Source of the DNA: Bordetella sp. FB-8 | Lineage (GTDB): Bacteria; Pseudomonadota; Gammaproteobacteria; Burkholderiales; Burkholderiaceae_B | Direction: 5' to 3' | Assembly (NCBI RefSeq): GCF_000382185.1 | Contig: NZ_KB907784.1 | Span: 3,685,133 to 3,749,132 of the forward strand | Length of the DNA: 64,000 nt | Notes under the pieces: model-generated | Database searches by the model: none | Seen by the model: only the letters and a program-made list of their open reading frames with translations | Told to the model about the DNA's origin: nothing | Position numbers and translations under genes: made by a program | Shown here: one piece after another, positions 46,138-55,456 of the stretch | Numbering within the stretch: the first letter of the stretch is position 1 | Layout: every line of letters starts with the position of its first letter

Positions 46138-47601
46138 TTATGGGTTGCGGCGGCGCAAGACCGCATTCAGCATGCTCAGCCCCGTGGAAAGCGCCACGCA
46201 GGCTAACAGCACCGCCACGAGCGCAAACATCGTTGTCCTGAAAGCATGCACGTAATCGACGGCCCCGGGATGCCCGCCCAGCACCGAGAAGAACACCCCG
46301 CCCAACGTTGCCGCGCCGACTGCGGCGCCGATCTGCAGCGCCGCGGTCACCATGCCCGACGCAACACCCGCCCGCTCGGGGACCACCTCGGCCAGGACGA
46401 TGCGCACGACGGACGGCAGGACGACTCCCTGCCCCATGCCGATCGCCGCCAGCCCCAGATAGAAGCCCACGCCGGGCGCGCCGGTCCCTGCAAGCGCCGC
46501 GACGGCCGCGACCCCCACCGCCAGCAGCCCATAGCCTAGCGTCAGCGCGCTGAAAGCGCCGAACCGGTGAACAAGCCGCGGCATCAGCAGGGGGCTGGAC
46601 AGAAAACCCAGGCCGAACGGCAGTATCGCGATACCCGAGGCCAGCGGCGACCAATGCAGGCCGCTTTGCAGATAGATTCCGTAGGTCAGGAAAAACGCGC
46701 TCATCGCATAGAACAGGAACGCCAGCGCAAGCCCGAGCGCGACGACGGGGTTGCGAAAAAGGCGCAGGTCCAGGAGCGGATCCTTGCCGTCGGCCAAGCT
46801 GCGCCATTCCACGCGCAGCAGCAGGCCCAGCACCGGGAATGAGCCGGCGAGGCAGGCGATCATCCACAGCGGCCAGCCGGCCTCGCGGCCGCGCGCCAGC
46901 GGATAGACCAGCATCAGTAGAAACAGCGACAGCAAAAGCGTGCCGGGAAGATCGATGCGCTGGCCGCGCGGCACGCGGCTTTCCGGAATGAAACGCCAGC
47001 TGCCCAGCAGCGCAAACAGGCCGATCGGCAGATTAACCAGAAAGATCGCCCGCCACCCTAGCCCGAACGGATGCAGGCTGATGAGCGCGCCGCCGCCAAG
47101 CTGCCCGATGACCGCAGCCAGCCCGAACACAAAGCCGTAAAGGCCCATGACGCGCACCTGCTCGCGCGCGGTGAACATGCTGCGGATCGTGGCCAGAACC
47201 TGGGGCGCGAGTATGGCCGCGAACAGCCCTTGCAAGACGCGTCCGGCCACCAGCACGGTACCGCTGCCGGCCAGCCCGCAAAGCATGGACGCCAGGACAA
47301 AACCCGCCATGCCCACCATGAAAAGGCGCTTGCGGCCATACATATCCCCAAGGCGGCCGCCGGTTATCAGCATGACGGCATTCGCGCAGGCGTAGGCCGA
47401 AACCACCAGCTCCAGTTCAGCGGGGCGCGCGCCGATCCCGTCGCGGATGGCCGGCAGCGCCAGGTTCACGATGAAGTAATCGAGCGGCGGCAAGATGGCC
47501 CCCACCAGCAGGACGACCAGTGCCCAGCCGTGATGGCTGGGCGTGGCATCGGCCGGGGCGCGAGGCGCCGCAGCCGATGCCGCAAACGTGTTGTCAGTCA
47601 T
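46138..47601 (-). CDS. DHA2-family MFS multidrug transporter
   Basis: 487 residues with about 14 hydrophobic segments. ILPPLDYFIVNLALPAI in TM1, GGRLGDMYGRKRLFMVGM after TM2-3 and RVLQGLFAAILAPQVLA in TM5 (motif C region) identify the EmrB/QacA-type DHA2 group of proton-driven exporters. It is divergent from a LysR gene with a strong palindrome in between. The exported compound is unknown. Confidence 0.92.
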   Translation of the reverse strand: MTDNTFAASAAAPRAPADATPSHHGWALVVLLVGAILPPLDYFIVNLALPAIRDGIGARPAELELVVSAYACANAVMLITGGRLGDMYGRKRLFMVGMAGFVLASMLCGLAGSGTVLVAGRVLQGLFAAILAPQVLATIRSMFTAREQVRVMGLYGFVFGLAAVIGQLGGGALISLHPFGLGWRAIFLVNLPIGLFALLGSWRFIPESRVPRGQRIDLPGTLLLSLFLLMLVYPLARGREAGWPLWMIACLAGSFPVLGLLLRVEWRSLADGKDPLLDLRLFRNPVVALGLALAFLFYAMSAFFLTYGIYLQSGLHWSPLASGIAILPFGLGFLSSPLLMPRLVHRFGAFSALTLGYGLLAVGVAAVAALAGTGAPGVGFYLGLAAIGMGQGVVLPSVVRIVLAEVVPERAGVASGMVTAALQIGAAVGAATLGGVFFSVLGGHPGAVDYVHAFRTTMFALVAVLLACVALSTGLSMLNAVLRRRNP

Positions 47602-47733
47602 AGTGAAAATCTCGGTGAAAAACGCAGAAGCGGCGCCGTCGCGGCCGGTACCTGACGGTGCCCGCGAGCCAAACATCCGAGGCGCCATTCTGGCCCTTCT
47701 TCATAAAACGGAAAAGCGGAAATTTATAGTATT

Positions 47734-47756
47734 ATCCATCGACTTATTCGATGGAT
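47734..47756. promoter_or_regulatory. Perfect palindrome over the LysR start codon
   Basis: ATCCATCGA (47734-47742) and TCGATGGAT (47748-47756) are perfect inverted repeats around CTTAT. The right arm includes the LysR ATG at 47751. It may be the LysR operator of the DHA2 efflux divergon and could also fold in the mRNA over the start site. Confidence 0.55.
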
Positions 47757-48635
47757 TGTGCGATGCGCGGTTTCGAATTCGACCAGCTCAAGACCTTCAC
47801 GACGGTGGCCAAGGCCGGCAGCCTCTCGGCGGCGGCGGCGCTCGTGCACCTGTCGCAATCGACAGTCAGCGAGCAAATGCGCAAGCTGGAAGCGCGCGCC
47901 GGCGTACCGCTTTTCGTGCGCAGCAAGCGAGGGGTCGAACCCACACCGGCGGGCGCACGGCTGCTGGAGCACGCCCGACGCCTGGTGGCGCTGAACGAAG
48001 CGGCCTTCGACGAGCTGCGCGGCCAGGCGATCAAGGGCGAACTGCGCGTTGCGATCACCGAGTACTTCCGCCCCAACGAGGTGGCGGGCATGCTCGCACG
48101 GCTGCGCGAATGCTATCCGCGCCTGAGCCTGCATGTGCGCGCGATGAAGAGCGTCGAGATCGAACTGGCCCATTCCAGGGGGCAGATCGATCTGGGCGTG
48201 GTCATGAACCTTTCGACGGGGCCGTTCAGGCCCGTCGCCGGCAATGCCCGATGGATACTGCGGCGCGAACCGCTCTATTGGGTCGCGGCGCCGGCCCTGG
48301 CCGAGCAATTGCCCGAGCGGCTGCCGCTCGTGTTGCTGCCGGACGACTGCATGATGCATCGGACCGCGGTGCACCTGCTCGAGGAAAGAGCGCGGCCCTA
48401 CGAGCTCGTGCACAGCGCCAGCGGCGTGGCCGGGCTGCAGTCCATGATCGCCGCGGGCTTGGGCGTGGGATGCCTTTGCGCATCGTCGATCCCGGACGGC
48501 GTGGTCCGGCTGGGCGCGAAATACCGCCTGCCGATCCTGCCCGAGGCCGTATTCTCGCTCACGCCGCCCCATGCACAAGAACAGGAAACCGTAGCCCAGG
48601 CAAGAGAGGTGCTGTCGCGGCAGTTGCTCGCGTAA
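47751..48635 (+). CDS. LysR-family transcriptional regulator
   Basis: 294 residues with HTH FEFDQLKTFTTVAKAGSLSAAAALVHLSQSTVSEQMRKLE. An effector domain with IAAGLGVGCLCASSI closes the protein. ATG 47751 lies inside a palindrome; ATG 47763 (MRGFEFDQL) is a plausible alternative that would leave the palindrome untranslated. It is divergent from the DHA2 pump and tail-to-tail with the phosphopantetheinyl transferase. Confidence 0.92.
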   Translation: MDCAMRGFEFDQLKTFTTVAKAGSLSAAAALVHLSQSTVSEQMRKLEARAGVPLFVRSKRGVEPTPAGARLLEHARRLVALNEAAFDELRGQAIKGELRVAITEYFRPNEVAGMLARLRECYPRLSLHVRAMKSVEIELAHSRGQIDLGVVMNLSTGPFRPVAGNARWILRREPLYWVAAPALAEQLPERLPLVLLPDDCMMHRTAVHLLEERARPYELVHSASGVAGLQSMIAAGLGVGCLCASSIPDGVVRLGAKYRLPILPEAVFSLTPPHAQEQETVAQAREVLSRQLLA

Positions 48636-48654
48636 GGCTTTGAAAATCTGCTGT

Positions 48655-49332
48655 TCAAAGAAGCGGCGATCCTGCGCCCTGCCACTGCCCAAGCAAGCGA
48701 CAGGGCGGCAATGCAGCGGCCGGCCCCGCGTGCCAGGCTAGCCGTGGTGCCGCCGCCGCGCCGCCGCTCTCCCAGGCCAGGGCCGCGATCCAGTCCGGCC
48801 CCAGGCTCAGCACCATGGCTCCCCAGGCGCCGGCCGGCGCGCGCAGGCGCGAGGCGCTGCCTGGTTCGCCGTCCAGGCCTATGCGCTGCATAGCCCCCGG
48901 GAAGTCCAGGCCGGCCGCCTTGACCAGGGCTTCCTTCAGGGTCCAGAGCATATAGAAGTATTCGAGCTGGCCGCGGGAGCCTTCACCCAGCCGCGCCAGG
49001 GTCCTCTGCTCGGCGCCGTCGCAGACCCAGCGCCCCAGATCCGCCACCCTGCGCGGGCGGATGCGCTCCAGATCCACGCCAACACGCGCGCCCGGCATGC
49101 CCGGAGCCACAAGGACGCACAGGGCATGGCCCCCGCTATGGCTCAGGGACCCGACCGGGCCACCGGGGGGCAGGCTCGCAATCAGGGCACGGCTGGCCCG
49201 CCAGTCCAGGTCGGCCCGGGGCGCGCGGGCCTGGCCGGCCCGCACCCGGTCCTCGGGGCGCAGCTTGGCGGGATCGTAATGCGCCGCCGACCCGGGTGCG
49301 GCCCAACCCAGCAGAAAATCAAAATCGCGCAC
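48655..49332 (-). CDS. 4'-phosphopantetheinyl transferase (Sfp/AcpT type) of the aryl polyene cluster
   Basis: 225 residues. The substrate-binding SLSHSGGHALC (around residue 63), magnesium motif GVDLE and WTLKEALVKA are the three signatures of this family. It activates apo-ACPs by attaching phosphopantetheine, and is therefore the probable activator of the two ACPs encoded at 50892-51430. The start is GTG at 49332. It is divergent from the polyene operon, sharing a 74-base promoter gap. Confidence 0.92.
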   Translation of the reverse strand: MRDFDFLLGWAAPGSAAHYDPAKLRPEDRVRAGQARAPRADLDWRASRALIASLPPGGPVGSLSHSGGHALCVLVAPGMPGARVGVDLERIRPRRVADLGRWVCDGAEQRTLARLGEGSRGQLEYFYMLWTLKEALVKAAGLDFPGAMQRIGLDGEPGSASRLRAPAGAWGAMVLSLGPDWIAALAWESGGAAAAPRLAWHAGPAAALPPCRLLGQWQGAGSPLL

Positions 49333-49355
49333 GCCTCGAACCTGTAGTCAATAGC

Positions 49356-49384
49356 TTGAAAACATACTGAAAAAGCTTTATCCG
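49356..49384 (+). promoter_or_regulatory. Probable promoter of the aryl polyene operon
   Basis: TTGAAA (49356-49361) and TATCCG (49379-49384) are 17 bases apart in an AT-rich gap, 23 bases before the first operon start codon. A second overlapping -10-like TAAAAT is at 49391-49396. Confidence 0.5.
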
Positions 49385-49406
49385 ATCCAGTAAAATCGTG
49401 CCCGAT

Positions 49407-50126
49407 ATGCTGACTTTCTCGATCACCCATTGGCAGGCGTGGGCGCCGAGCATACACAATCGGTCTTGCTGGCAGGACTGGGCCCAGGCCCCGTTCTGCC
49501 CCATTGTGCACGACGACGCCCCTCGGCTCGACTTCCTGCCCCTCATGCAGCGCCGGCGGCTCAGCTCCATGGCACGCATGGTTTTTGCCTGCGCCTGGCC
49601 GCTGGCCGAAGGCCGCCCTCCCATGCCGGTGGTCTACGCCTCGCGGCACGGCGAAACCAGCCGCGGATTCGAGCTGCTGCAGGCGCTGGCCCGGGACGAA
49701 GACCTCTCGCCGACCTCTTTTGCCCTGTCCGTACACAACGCCATTGTCGGACAGTGGTCCATCGTACGGCAGGAAACCTGCCAAGCCGCCGCCCTGTCGA
49801 TCGAGGGCGACGGCGCCGAGCACGCCTTTCTGGAAGCCGGCATGCTGCAAAGTCAGGGCCACGACCAGGTGCTGGTCATCCTGGCGGAGGAGACACCCCC
49901 GCAAGCCTATCGCCCCTGGACCGCCGACGTTCCCTTCCCCTACGCCGCGGCCTTCATCGTCGGCCGAGGCACCGGCATGAGCCTGCAACTGTCCCCGCAC
50001 GGCGCGCAGCCCGACGATGCCGGGTTGCCCGGCCCCTTGAACTTGCTGCGTCACCTATCCCTGGGCACGCCGCGCTGGCATTGCCGCGCGGGCAATCGCA
50101 CATGGATCTGGACATGCCAGCGCTGA
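49407..50126 (+). CDS. Beta-ketoacyl synthase-like chain-length factor (aryl polyene)
   Basis: 239 residues, half the size of a ketosynthase. It matches the short 'ketosynthase chain-length factor' of aryl polyene clusters: FSITHWQAWAP at the start, LMQRRRLSSMARM, VYASRHGETSRGFELL and FALSVHNAIVGQWSI. It has no active-site Cys-His-His triad, as expected for a partner that shapes chain length in a heterodimer. ATG 49407 was preferred to the in-frame GTG at 49398. It is the first gene of the operon and overlaps the next. Confidence 0.9.
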   Translation: MLTFSITHWQAWAPSIHNRSCWQDWAQAPFCPIVHDDAPRLDFLPLMQRRRLSSMARMVFACAWPLAEGRPPMPVVYASRHGETSRGFELLQALARDEDLSPTSFALSVHNAIVGQWSIVRQETCQAAALSIEGDGAEHAFLEAGMLQSQGHDQVLVILAEETPPQAYRPWTADVPFPYAAAFIVGRGTGMSLQLSPHGAQPDDAGLPGPLNLLRHLSLGTPRWHCRAGNRTWIWTCQR

Positions 50127-50932
50127 GGCCGCCGCGCCAGGACTATTGGCTGTGGCGCCTGATCGCCACGGGCCTGTCATTCGCCTTGTTCGGCCTGGGC
50201 GGCCTGGCGCTGCGCGTGCTGGTCTTTCCCCTCCAGCGCCTGCTGCCCGGGGATGCGCGCACGCGCCAGCGGCGCGCGCGTCTGGCGATTCGCCGTACTT
50301 TCAGTCTGCTCGTGCGCTTCATGATCCGCGCCGGCGTCATCGAGCTCGATTTCAAGAACGCCGACCGGCTCGGGCGGCCCGGCCAGCTCGTCATTGCCAA
50401 CCATCCTTCGCTGCTGGACGTCGTCCTGCTGGTGGGCCACATCCCCGATGCCAACTGCGTGGTCAAGCACAAGCTCGCCGCCAACCCCTTTACGCGCGGC
50501 TCCGTGCAAAATGCGGGCTACATTACCAATGACCTGAGTATGGAAATGCTGGACCGCGCGGCCCAGGTGCTGCGTCGGGGCGAAACGCTGCTGATGTTCC
50601 CGGAAGGCACGCGCACGCCGCTGGGAAGCCTGCCGCGCTTTCACCGCGGCGCCTGCGCCATCGCGCTGCGCGGGGCCGGCATCGTCACACCCGTCGTCAT
50701 CCGCATGACTCCGCGCAGCCTGACCAAGGGCGAACCCTGGTGGCGCATTCCGAATCAACGCATACGCTATACCATCGAAGTCGGCGCGGATCTGGATCCG
50801 CGGCAATGGCTGGCCCACGACCTGCCTCCCGCGGCGGGCCGCAAGATGAACGATTTTCTCCATACTTATTTTGAAGCGAGACTTACCCCCGATGACTGCC
50901 CTGGAACCCGAAATCAAGACGCTCATCATTGA
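50102..50932 (+). CDS. 1-acyl-glycerol-3-phosphate-type acyltransferase (aryl polyene)
   Basis: 276 residues. A membrane segment near residues 20-45 precedes the PlsC-type active site NHPSLLD (H-x4-D) around 102 and FPEGTRTPLG around 170. In aryl polyene clusters this acyltransferase helps build the lipid anchor of the polyene ester. ATG 50102 overlaps the chain-length-factor gene by 25 bases; ATG 50114 is possible. Confidence 0.9.
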   Translation: MDLDMPALRPPRQDYWLWRLIATGLSFALFGLGGLALRVLVFPLQRLLPGDARTRQRRARLAIRRTFSLLVRFMIRAGVIELDFKNADRLGRPGQLVIANHPSLLDVVLLVGHIPDANCVVKHKLAANPFTRGSVQNAGYITNDLSMEMLDRAAQVLRRGETLLMFPEGTRTPLGSLPRFHRGACAIALRGAGIVTPVVIRMTPRSLTKGEPWWRIPNQRIRYTIEVGADLDPRQWLAHDLPPAAGRKMNDFLHTYFEARLTPDDCPGTRNQDAHH

Positions 50933-51152
50933 AACGCTGGGCCTGGAGGACATGACTCCCGAAGACATCGGCAACGACGACCTGCTCTTTGGCGAAGGAC
51001 TGGGCCTGGACTCAGTCGACGCGCTGGAGCTGGGCCTGGCGCTGCAAAAGCGCTATGGCATCACGCTCGAGGCGGAAACCAGGAACATGCGAAAGCACTT
51101 CGCCACGGTGGCCAGCCTGGCCGCCTTCGTTGCCTCGCACCGCGACGCCTGA
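50892..51152 (+). CDS. Acyl carrier protein 1 (aryl polyene)
   Basis: 86-residue ACP with the phosphopantetheine site GLGLDSVDALEL (Ser41). It has the acidic four-helix profile of ACPs. Aryl polyene systems use two ACPs. It overlaps the acyltransferase gene by 41 bases, which sets ATG 50892. Confidence 0.93.
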   Translation: MTALEPEIKTLIIETLGLEDMTPEDIGNDDLLFGEGLGLDSVDALELGLALQKRYGITLEAETRNMRKHFATVASLAAFVASHRDA

Positions 51153-51172
51153 ACTTGTCCAGGATCTCTTTC

Positions 51173-51430
51173 ATGCAGACCCGAGAAGCCATCCTGGCCA
51201 CGCTGCGCGAAGCGCTGGTCGAACTGTTCGAAATCGAGCCTGATCGCGTCACTCCCGAGGCCAACCTCTACACCGACCTCGAGATCGACAGCATCGACGC
51301 CATCGATCTTATCGATCACATCAAGCGCAAGACCGGACGCAAGCTGGACGCCAGCGATTTCCGCAGCGTGCGCACCGTGCAGGATGTCATCGAGGCGATC
51401 CACCAGAAGCAACAGTCCCCGAATCAATGA
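51173..51430 (+). CDS. Acyl carrier protein 2 (aryl polyene)
   Basis: 85-residue second ACP with the site DLEIDSIDAIDLI (Ser40). It differs strongly from ACP1 outside the Ser motif, suggesting different partners (priming and elongation). ATG 51173 is preceded by AGGA; an upstream TTG is less likely. The stop overlaps the next start. Confidence 0.93.
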   Translation: MQTREAILATLREALVELFEIEPDRVTPEANLYTDLEIDSIDAIDLIDHIKRKTGRKLDASDFRSVRTVQDVIEAIHQKQQSPNQ

Positions 51431-51996
51431 AATCATTGCTCGGCGCCGCGCTGCTGCTGGCGGGCCTGGCCTACCCGTTCTGGGTCCACGCCATGATGGA
51501 ACGCGCCCAACCCGGCTGGATCATGCTGCCGATGGCCGCGCTATGGCTGCTGCGCACGCTCATCCCGGGCAAAGGCCAGCCCGGCGGACGCCTGCCGCCC
51601 CTGCTGGCCCTGATGGGCTGCGTCATCTTCGCCCTGGTCGGGTCCAAAGCCGGGCTGCGCTGGTATCCGGTGCTCATCAATGTCATCATGCTCGCCGTCT
51701 TCGGCGCCAGCCTGCGCTACGGCCCGCCCCTGATCGAGCGCATCGCCCGGCTGCAGCATCCGGATCTGCCGCCCGAAGGCGTGCGCTATACCCGCAAGGT
51801 CACGCAGGTGTGGATCGGGTTCTTCATATTCAACGGCCTGGCGGCGACGGCCTTGGCCCTGTGGGGGCCGTGGTCATGGTGGACGGCCTACACCGGCTGC
51901 ATCAGCTACGTTCTGACCGGCGTGTTGTTCGCTGGCGAATGGCTGGTGCGGCCGCGCTTCAAAAAAGAAGCGCCCCATGCCGCCGGGCGGATCTGA
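51427..51996 (+). CDS. COG4648-type integral membrane protein (aryl polyene)
   Basis: 189 residues with at least five hydrophobic segments (about 1-20, 25-40, 55-75, 78-95, 118-160). It belongs to the small membrane protein found between the ACPs and the AMP-ligase in aryl polyene clusters. No enzymatic motif is visible. It may scaffold the membrane-bound synthase. It overlaps ACP2 by four bases. Confidence 0.85.
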   Translation: MKSLLGAALLLAGLAYPFWVHAMMERAQPGWIMLPMAALWLLRTLIPGKGQPGGRLPPLLALMGCVIFALVGSKAGLRWYPVLINVIMLAVFGASLRYGPPLIERIARLQHPDLPPEGVRYTRKVTQVWIGFFIFNGLAATALALWGPWSWWTAYTGCISYVLTGVLFAGEWLVRPRFKKEAPHAAGRI

Positions 51997-51997
51997 C

Positions 51998-53728
51998 ATG
52001 TCCTGGATAGACCTGCCCGACCTGCTTGTCCAGGCATCGCCGCGACGTCTGGTGGCGCACGAGCCTGCCCTGGACCTGGCCGAACTGGTCCAGCGCAGCC
52101 TGACCATGGCCGCCGGTCTGCAGGCTGGCGGCATCCGGCGCGCAGGGCTGTTCTTCGACGATGCGACGCTGCTGGCGGCGGCACTGCTGGCATGCTGGCG
52201 CGTCGGCGCCTGCGCAATCCTGCCCGGCGACGTCCAGCCGGCCACTTGCGCGCGCCTGCAAGGCGAAACGCACGCCTGGCTGAGCGACCGGGAACTGCCC
52301 GCCGAGGCGACCGGACAGATCCCCCTGAACGCGCTGCTCTCGCATGCGCCGATGGCGCCGGCGCAGCTTGATCCGCATGCGCCGGGCATGCGCATCCTCA
52401 CCTCCGGCTCCAGCGGCACGCCCAAGCTCATCGATAAGCGCTGGCCGCAACTCATGCAAGAGATCCGCGCGCTGCAGGCGCAGTGGCCCGCGTTCGAAGG
52501 CGGACACGGCTTGGGCGGGAAAGACCGGCCCGTCACCGTCCTGGGCACTGTCAGCACGCAGCATATGTATGGCCTGCCGTTCCGGCTGCTGTGGCCTCTT
52601 TGCGCCGGCCGTCCCATCGTGCGCGCGCAACTGGCCTATCCGGAAGAGGTTCAGCTGGCCGTGCGCAGGTACGCGCCCTGCGTCTGGATCGCCAGCCCCG
52701 CGATCCTGCGCCGCCTGGGCGGCAACCTGGACTGGGCCGCGCTGCGGCAAGGCCTGCGCGGCCTGTTTTCCGCTGGCGGCGCACTGCCCGGCGCGACCGT
52801 GCGTTCCCTGAACCAGCGGCTGGGTTGGCTGCCGACCGAGATCTACGGCAGCTCCGAAACCGGCATCGTGGCCTGGCGCCAGGGCGAAACGGACTGGCAG
52901 TGCATCGCGGGCGTCGCAGTCGGGTTGGATGCGCGCCGGGCGCTGTGGGTGCGGTCGCCCTGGACCAACGACGCACGCGAGCAGACTGCCGACACTGCCC
53001 AGTTGCGTGCGCAAGGCGGCTTCGTCCTGCAGGGGCGCCTGGATCGCATCATCAAGCTCGAAGAAAAACGCATCGCCCTGCCCCGGGTCGAACACGCACT
53101 GGCCAGCCAACCCTGGGTGGACCAGGCCTATGTCGACCGCCTGACCGGCGCCGGCCGACTGACCGCCCTCATTGCGCTGACGCCGGCCGGCCGGCATGCC
53201 TTGCGCAACCAGGGCCGCCAGGCCGTCATTGCCGCGCTGCGCGCGCACCTGGCGCCTCAGGTCGAGAAGCTGGCCGTGCCGCGCAGCTGGCGCTTTCTGC
53301 ACCAGTTGCCCTGGAACGCGCAAGGCAAGTTACCGCGCCCGATCTTCGAACGGCTGGCCGGTCCGCGCCCCCTCTGCCCCGAACTCGAACCCCTGCCCGC
53401 GCCCGACGCGTCGACACGGCGCTATGTCTTCGAAGTTCCGCTGGATCTGGCGCATTTCTCGGGCCATTTCACGCAGCTGCCCATCGTGCCTGGCGTAATG
53501 CAGGTCGGCTGGGCCTTCGAGGCCGCGCGCCGCGACCTGAAACCCGACCTGAACTTCGGCGGTATGGAAGTGCTCAAGTTCCAGAAGTTGCTGCGTCCCG
53601 GCGATGCCGCCGAACTGCTGCTGCGCTGGGACGACGAACGGGCCAAGCTGCACTTCTCGCTGCTTCTGGCCGGCGCAGCCTGCGCGTCCGGCCGCATTCT
53701 GCATCGCCCCCGCCATGACCAGCCATAA
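51998..53728 (+). CDS. AMP-dependent ligase fused to a hot-dog dehydratase (aryl polyene)
   Basis: 576 residues. Residues 1 to about 460 form an acyl/aryl-AMP ligase: TSGSSGTPKLIDKRW (P-loop), YGSSETGIVAWR and GRLDRIIKLEEKRI. The last about 110 residues are a FabZ/FabA-like hot-dog domain, with VPLDLAHFSGHFTQLPIVPGVMQ carrying the catalytic His. The ligase would activate the aromatic starter for ACP loading and the fused domain may dehydrate chain intermediates; in many clusters these are two genes. ATG 51998 lies one base after the preceding stop. Confidence 0.9.
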   Translation: MSWIDLPDLLVQASPRRLVAHEPALDLAELVQRSLTMAAGLQAGGIRRAGLFFDDATLLAAALLACWRVGACAILPGDVQPATCARLQGETHAWLSDRELPAEATGQIPLNALLSHAPMAPAQLDPHAPGMRILTSGSSGTPKLIDKRWPQLMQEIRALQAQWPAFEGGHGLGGKDRPVTVLGTVSTQHMYGLPFRLLWPLCAGRPIVRAQLAYPEEVQLAVRRYAPCVWIASPAILRRLGGNLDWAALRQGLRGLFSAGGALPGATVRSLNQRLGWLPTEIYGSSETGIVAWRQGETDWQCIAGVAVGLDARRALWVRSPWTNDAREQTADTAQLRAQGGFVLQGRLDRIIKLEEKRIALPRVEHALASQPWVDQAYVDRLTGAGRLTALIALTPAGRHALRNQGRQAVIAALRAHLAPQVEKLAVPRSWRFLHQLPWNAQGKLPRPIFERLAGPRPLCPELEPLPAPDASTRRYVFEVPLDLAHFSGHFTQLPIVPGVMQVGWAFEAARRDLKPDLNFGGMEVLKFQKLLRPGDAAELLLRWDDERAKLHFSLLLAGAACASGRILHRPRHDQP

Positions 53729-54476
53729 GCCCTGCGCCCTGATCCCCGTCTACAACCACGGCCATACGGTCGCGGCGGTCGCCCATGGGCTGCGCGCCCG
53801 GGGTCTGCCCTGTCTGCTCGTGGACGACGGCTCGGACCCGGCCTGTGCCGCCGTGCTGGACGCGCTGGCGCGCGAACCGGGCATGCGACTGATACGCCGC
53901 CGCGTGAACGGCGGCAAGGGTGTAGCCATGCTGGATGGCTTTCGAGCAGCCGGCGAGCTGGGCTATAGCCATGCATTGCAGATCGACGCGGACGGCCAGC
54001 ATGCTTTACAAGACGTCGAACAATTCCTGGCGCTTTCCCGCGCGCATCCCGAAGCCGTGATAGGCGGCGCCCCCATCTACGGCCAAGACGCGCCGCGCGC
54101 GCGCCTGTACGGCCGCTGGCTAACCCGCGTATGGGTGTGGATCAACACGCTGTCGCTGGACATTCCCGATGCCATGTGCGGCTTTAGGCTCTATCCGCTG
54201 CCGCCCACGCTGGCCGTCATCGAGCGCGCTCCGGTGGGACGGCGCATGGACTTTGACATCGGCATCATCGTGCGCCTGCACTGGCGCGGCACGCCCATGG
54301 TCTGGCTGCCCACGCGCGTGGTCTATCCCGCCGACGGCGTCTCGCATTTCAAGGGCCTGCGCGACAACGCCATGATCAGCATGATGCACGCGCGGCTCTT
54401 TTTCGGCATGCTCTGGCGCGCGCCGTGGCTGCTGGCCCAGCGCGCGCTCAAGGCCGCGCGCGGGAACCCGGCATGA
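53715..54476 (+). CDS. Glycosyltransferase family 2 (aryl polyene)
   Basis: 253 residues of the GT-A fold: ALIPVYNHG, LLVDDGSD and QIDADGQH (D-x-D) are present, followed by GAPIYG and a C-terminal amphipathic region. In aryl polyene clusters it probably adds a sugar to the membrane anchor. It overlaps the ligase-dehydratase gene by 14 bases and the next gene by four. Confidence 0.92.
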   Translation: MTSHKPCALIPVYNHGHTVAAVAHGLRARGLPCLLVDDGSDPACAAVLDALAREPGMRLIRRRVNGGKGVAMLDGFRAAGELGYSHALQIDADGQHALQDVEQFLALSRAHPEAVIGGAPIYGQDAPRARLYGRWLTRVWVWINTLSLDIPDAMCGFRLYPLPPTLAVIERAPVGRRMDFDIGIIVRLHWRGTPMVWLPTRVVYPADGVSHFKGLRDNAMISMMHARLFFGMLWRAPWLLAQRALKAARGNPA

Positions 54477-55456
54477 CCCGGCACGACCAGACGCACTGGG
54501 CCAAGCAGCCCGAGCGCGGCAGCGGCTTTTTGATGCAGCTGACCGCCCGCGCCGTGCGCCTTCTGGGGCGGCGCGCGCTGACGCCGCTGGTGTGGCTCAT
54601 CGTGCTGTACTTTTATGCCACCGGCGGCCGGGCGCGGCGCGCCATCCGGGAGTACCAACAGCGCCTGGCCGCGCACAGTGGATGCGGCGATCTCTTCCCC
54701 GGGCACTGCGCCGTCTATCGCCAGTACCTCATGTTCGCGCAAGTCCTGCTCGACAAGCTGGACGCCTGGCAGGGCAGGATCACGTTCGAGGATCTGCAGG
54801 TCGACGACCCCGACGCACTGCTGCCGCAAATGTCCTGCAGCGGCGTGCGCGGGCAGATCCTGCTCTGCGCCCACATAGGCAATCTGGATGTCTGCCGCGC
54901 GCTGGCCGCGCATCGACAGGGCATAAGGCTGACCGTGCTGGTCCACAGCTACAACGCCGTGCGCTTTAACAAAATACTGACCGATGCCGGCGCTACCCAT
55001 GTCGAGCTCATGCAGGTCAGCGAACTGGATGCCATTGCCATGCTGGACCTGAGCCAGCGCATCGAGCGCGGTGAATGGCTGGCCATCACCGGCGACCGCC
55101 TGCCGCCGCGCGGCAACCGCGCCGTGACCGTGGATTTCCTCGGCGCGCCCGCGCGGTTTCCGCAAGGGCCGTGGCTGCTGGCCGGGTTGCTGCGCTGTCC
55201 CGTCAACATTCTGTCCTGCACCCGCCAGGAACGGGGTTCCCGAGGGGATGTTTCAGCCTTGGGGCGGCCCGGCGGCACAAAGCGATACCGGCTGTCCATG
55301 CGGCGCCTGGCCAGCGACCTCGCCTGGACGCGCGCCAACCGCGAAGACGCCATCCAGCGCATCGCGCAAGACTATGCCGACGAACTCGCGCTGGCCTGCC
55401 GGCAGTCGCCGCTGCAGTGGTTCAATTTCTACCCTTTCTGGAAAAATCATGCGTAA
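54473..55456 (+). CDS. LpxL/HtrB-like acyltransferase (aryl polyene)
   Basis: 327 residues. A membrane segment lies at about 30-50 and the H-x4-D site HIGNLD around residue 135, with GDRLPPRGNR and FPQGPWLLAGLL downstream, as in the lysophospholipid/lipid A acyltransferase family. It may transfer the finished aryl-polyenoyl chain to its glycolipid acceptor. It overlaps both neighbours. No aromatic ammonia-lyase gene is found at this position, where some clusters have one. Confidence 0.9.
   Translation: MTRHDQTHWAKQPERGSGFLMQLTARAVRLLGRRALTPLVWLIVLYFYATGGRARRAIREYQQRLAAHSGCGDLFPGHCAVYRQYLMFAQVLLDKLDAWQGRITFEDLQVDDPDALLPQMSCSGVRGQILLCAHIGNLDVCRALAAHRQGIRLTVLVHSYNAVRFNKILTDAGATHVELMQVSELDAIAMLDLSQRIERGEWLAITGDRLPPRGNRAVTVDFLGAPARFPQGPWLLAGLLRCPVNILSCTRQERGSRGDVSALGRPGGTKRYRLSMRRLASDLAWTRANREDAIQRIAQDYADELALACRQSPLQWFNFYPFWKNHA

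Noticed and set aside
51959..53323. A 454-codon minus-strand frame
   Set aside because: It is antisense to the ligase-dehydratase fusion; Gln/Gly/Arg-rich composition without motifs.
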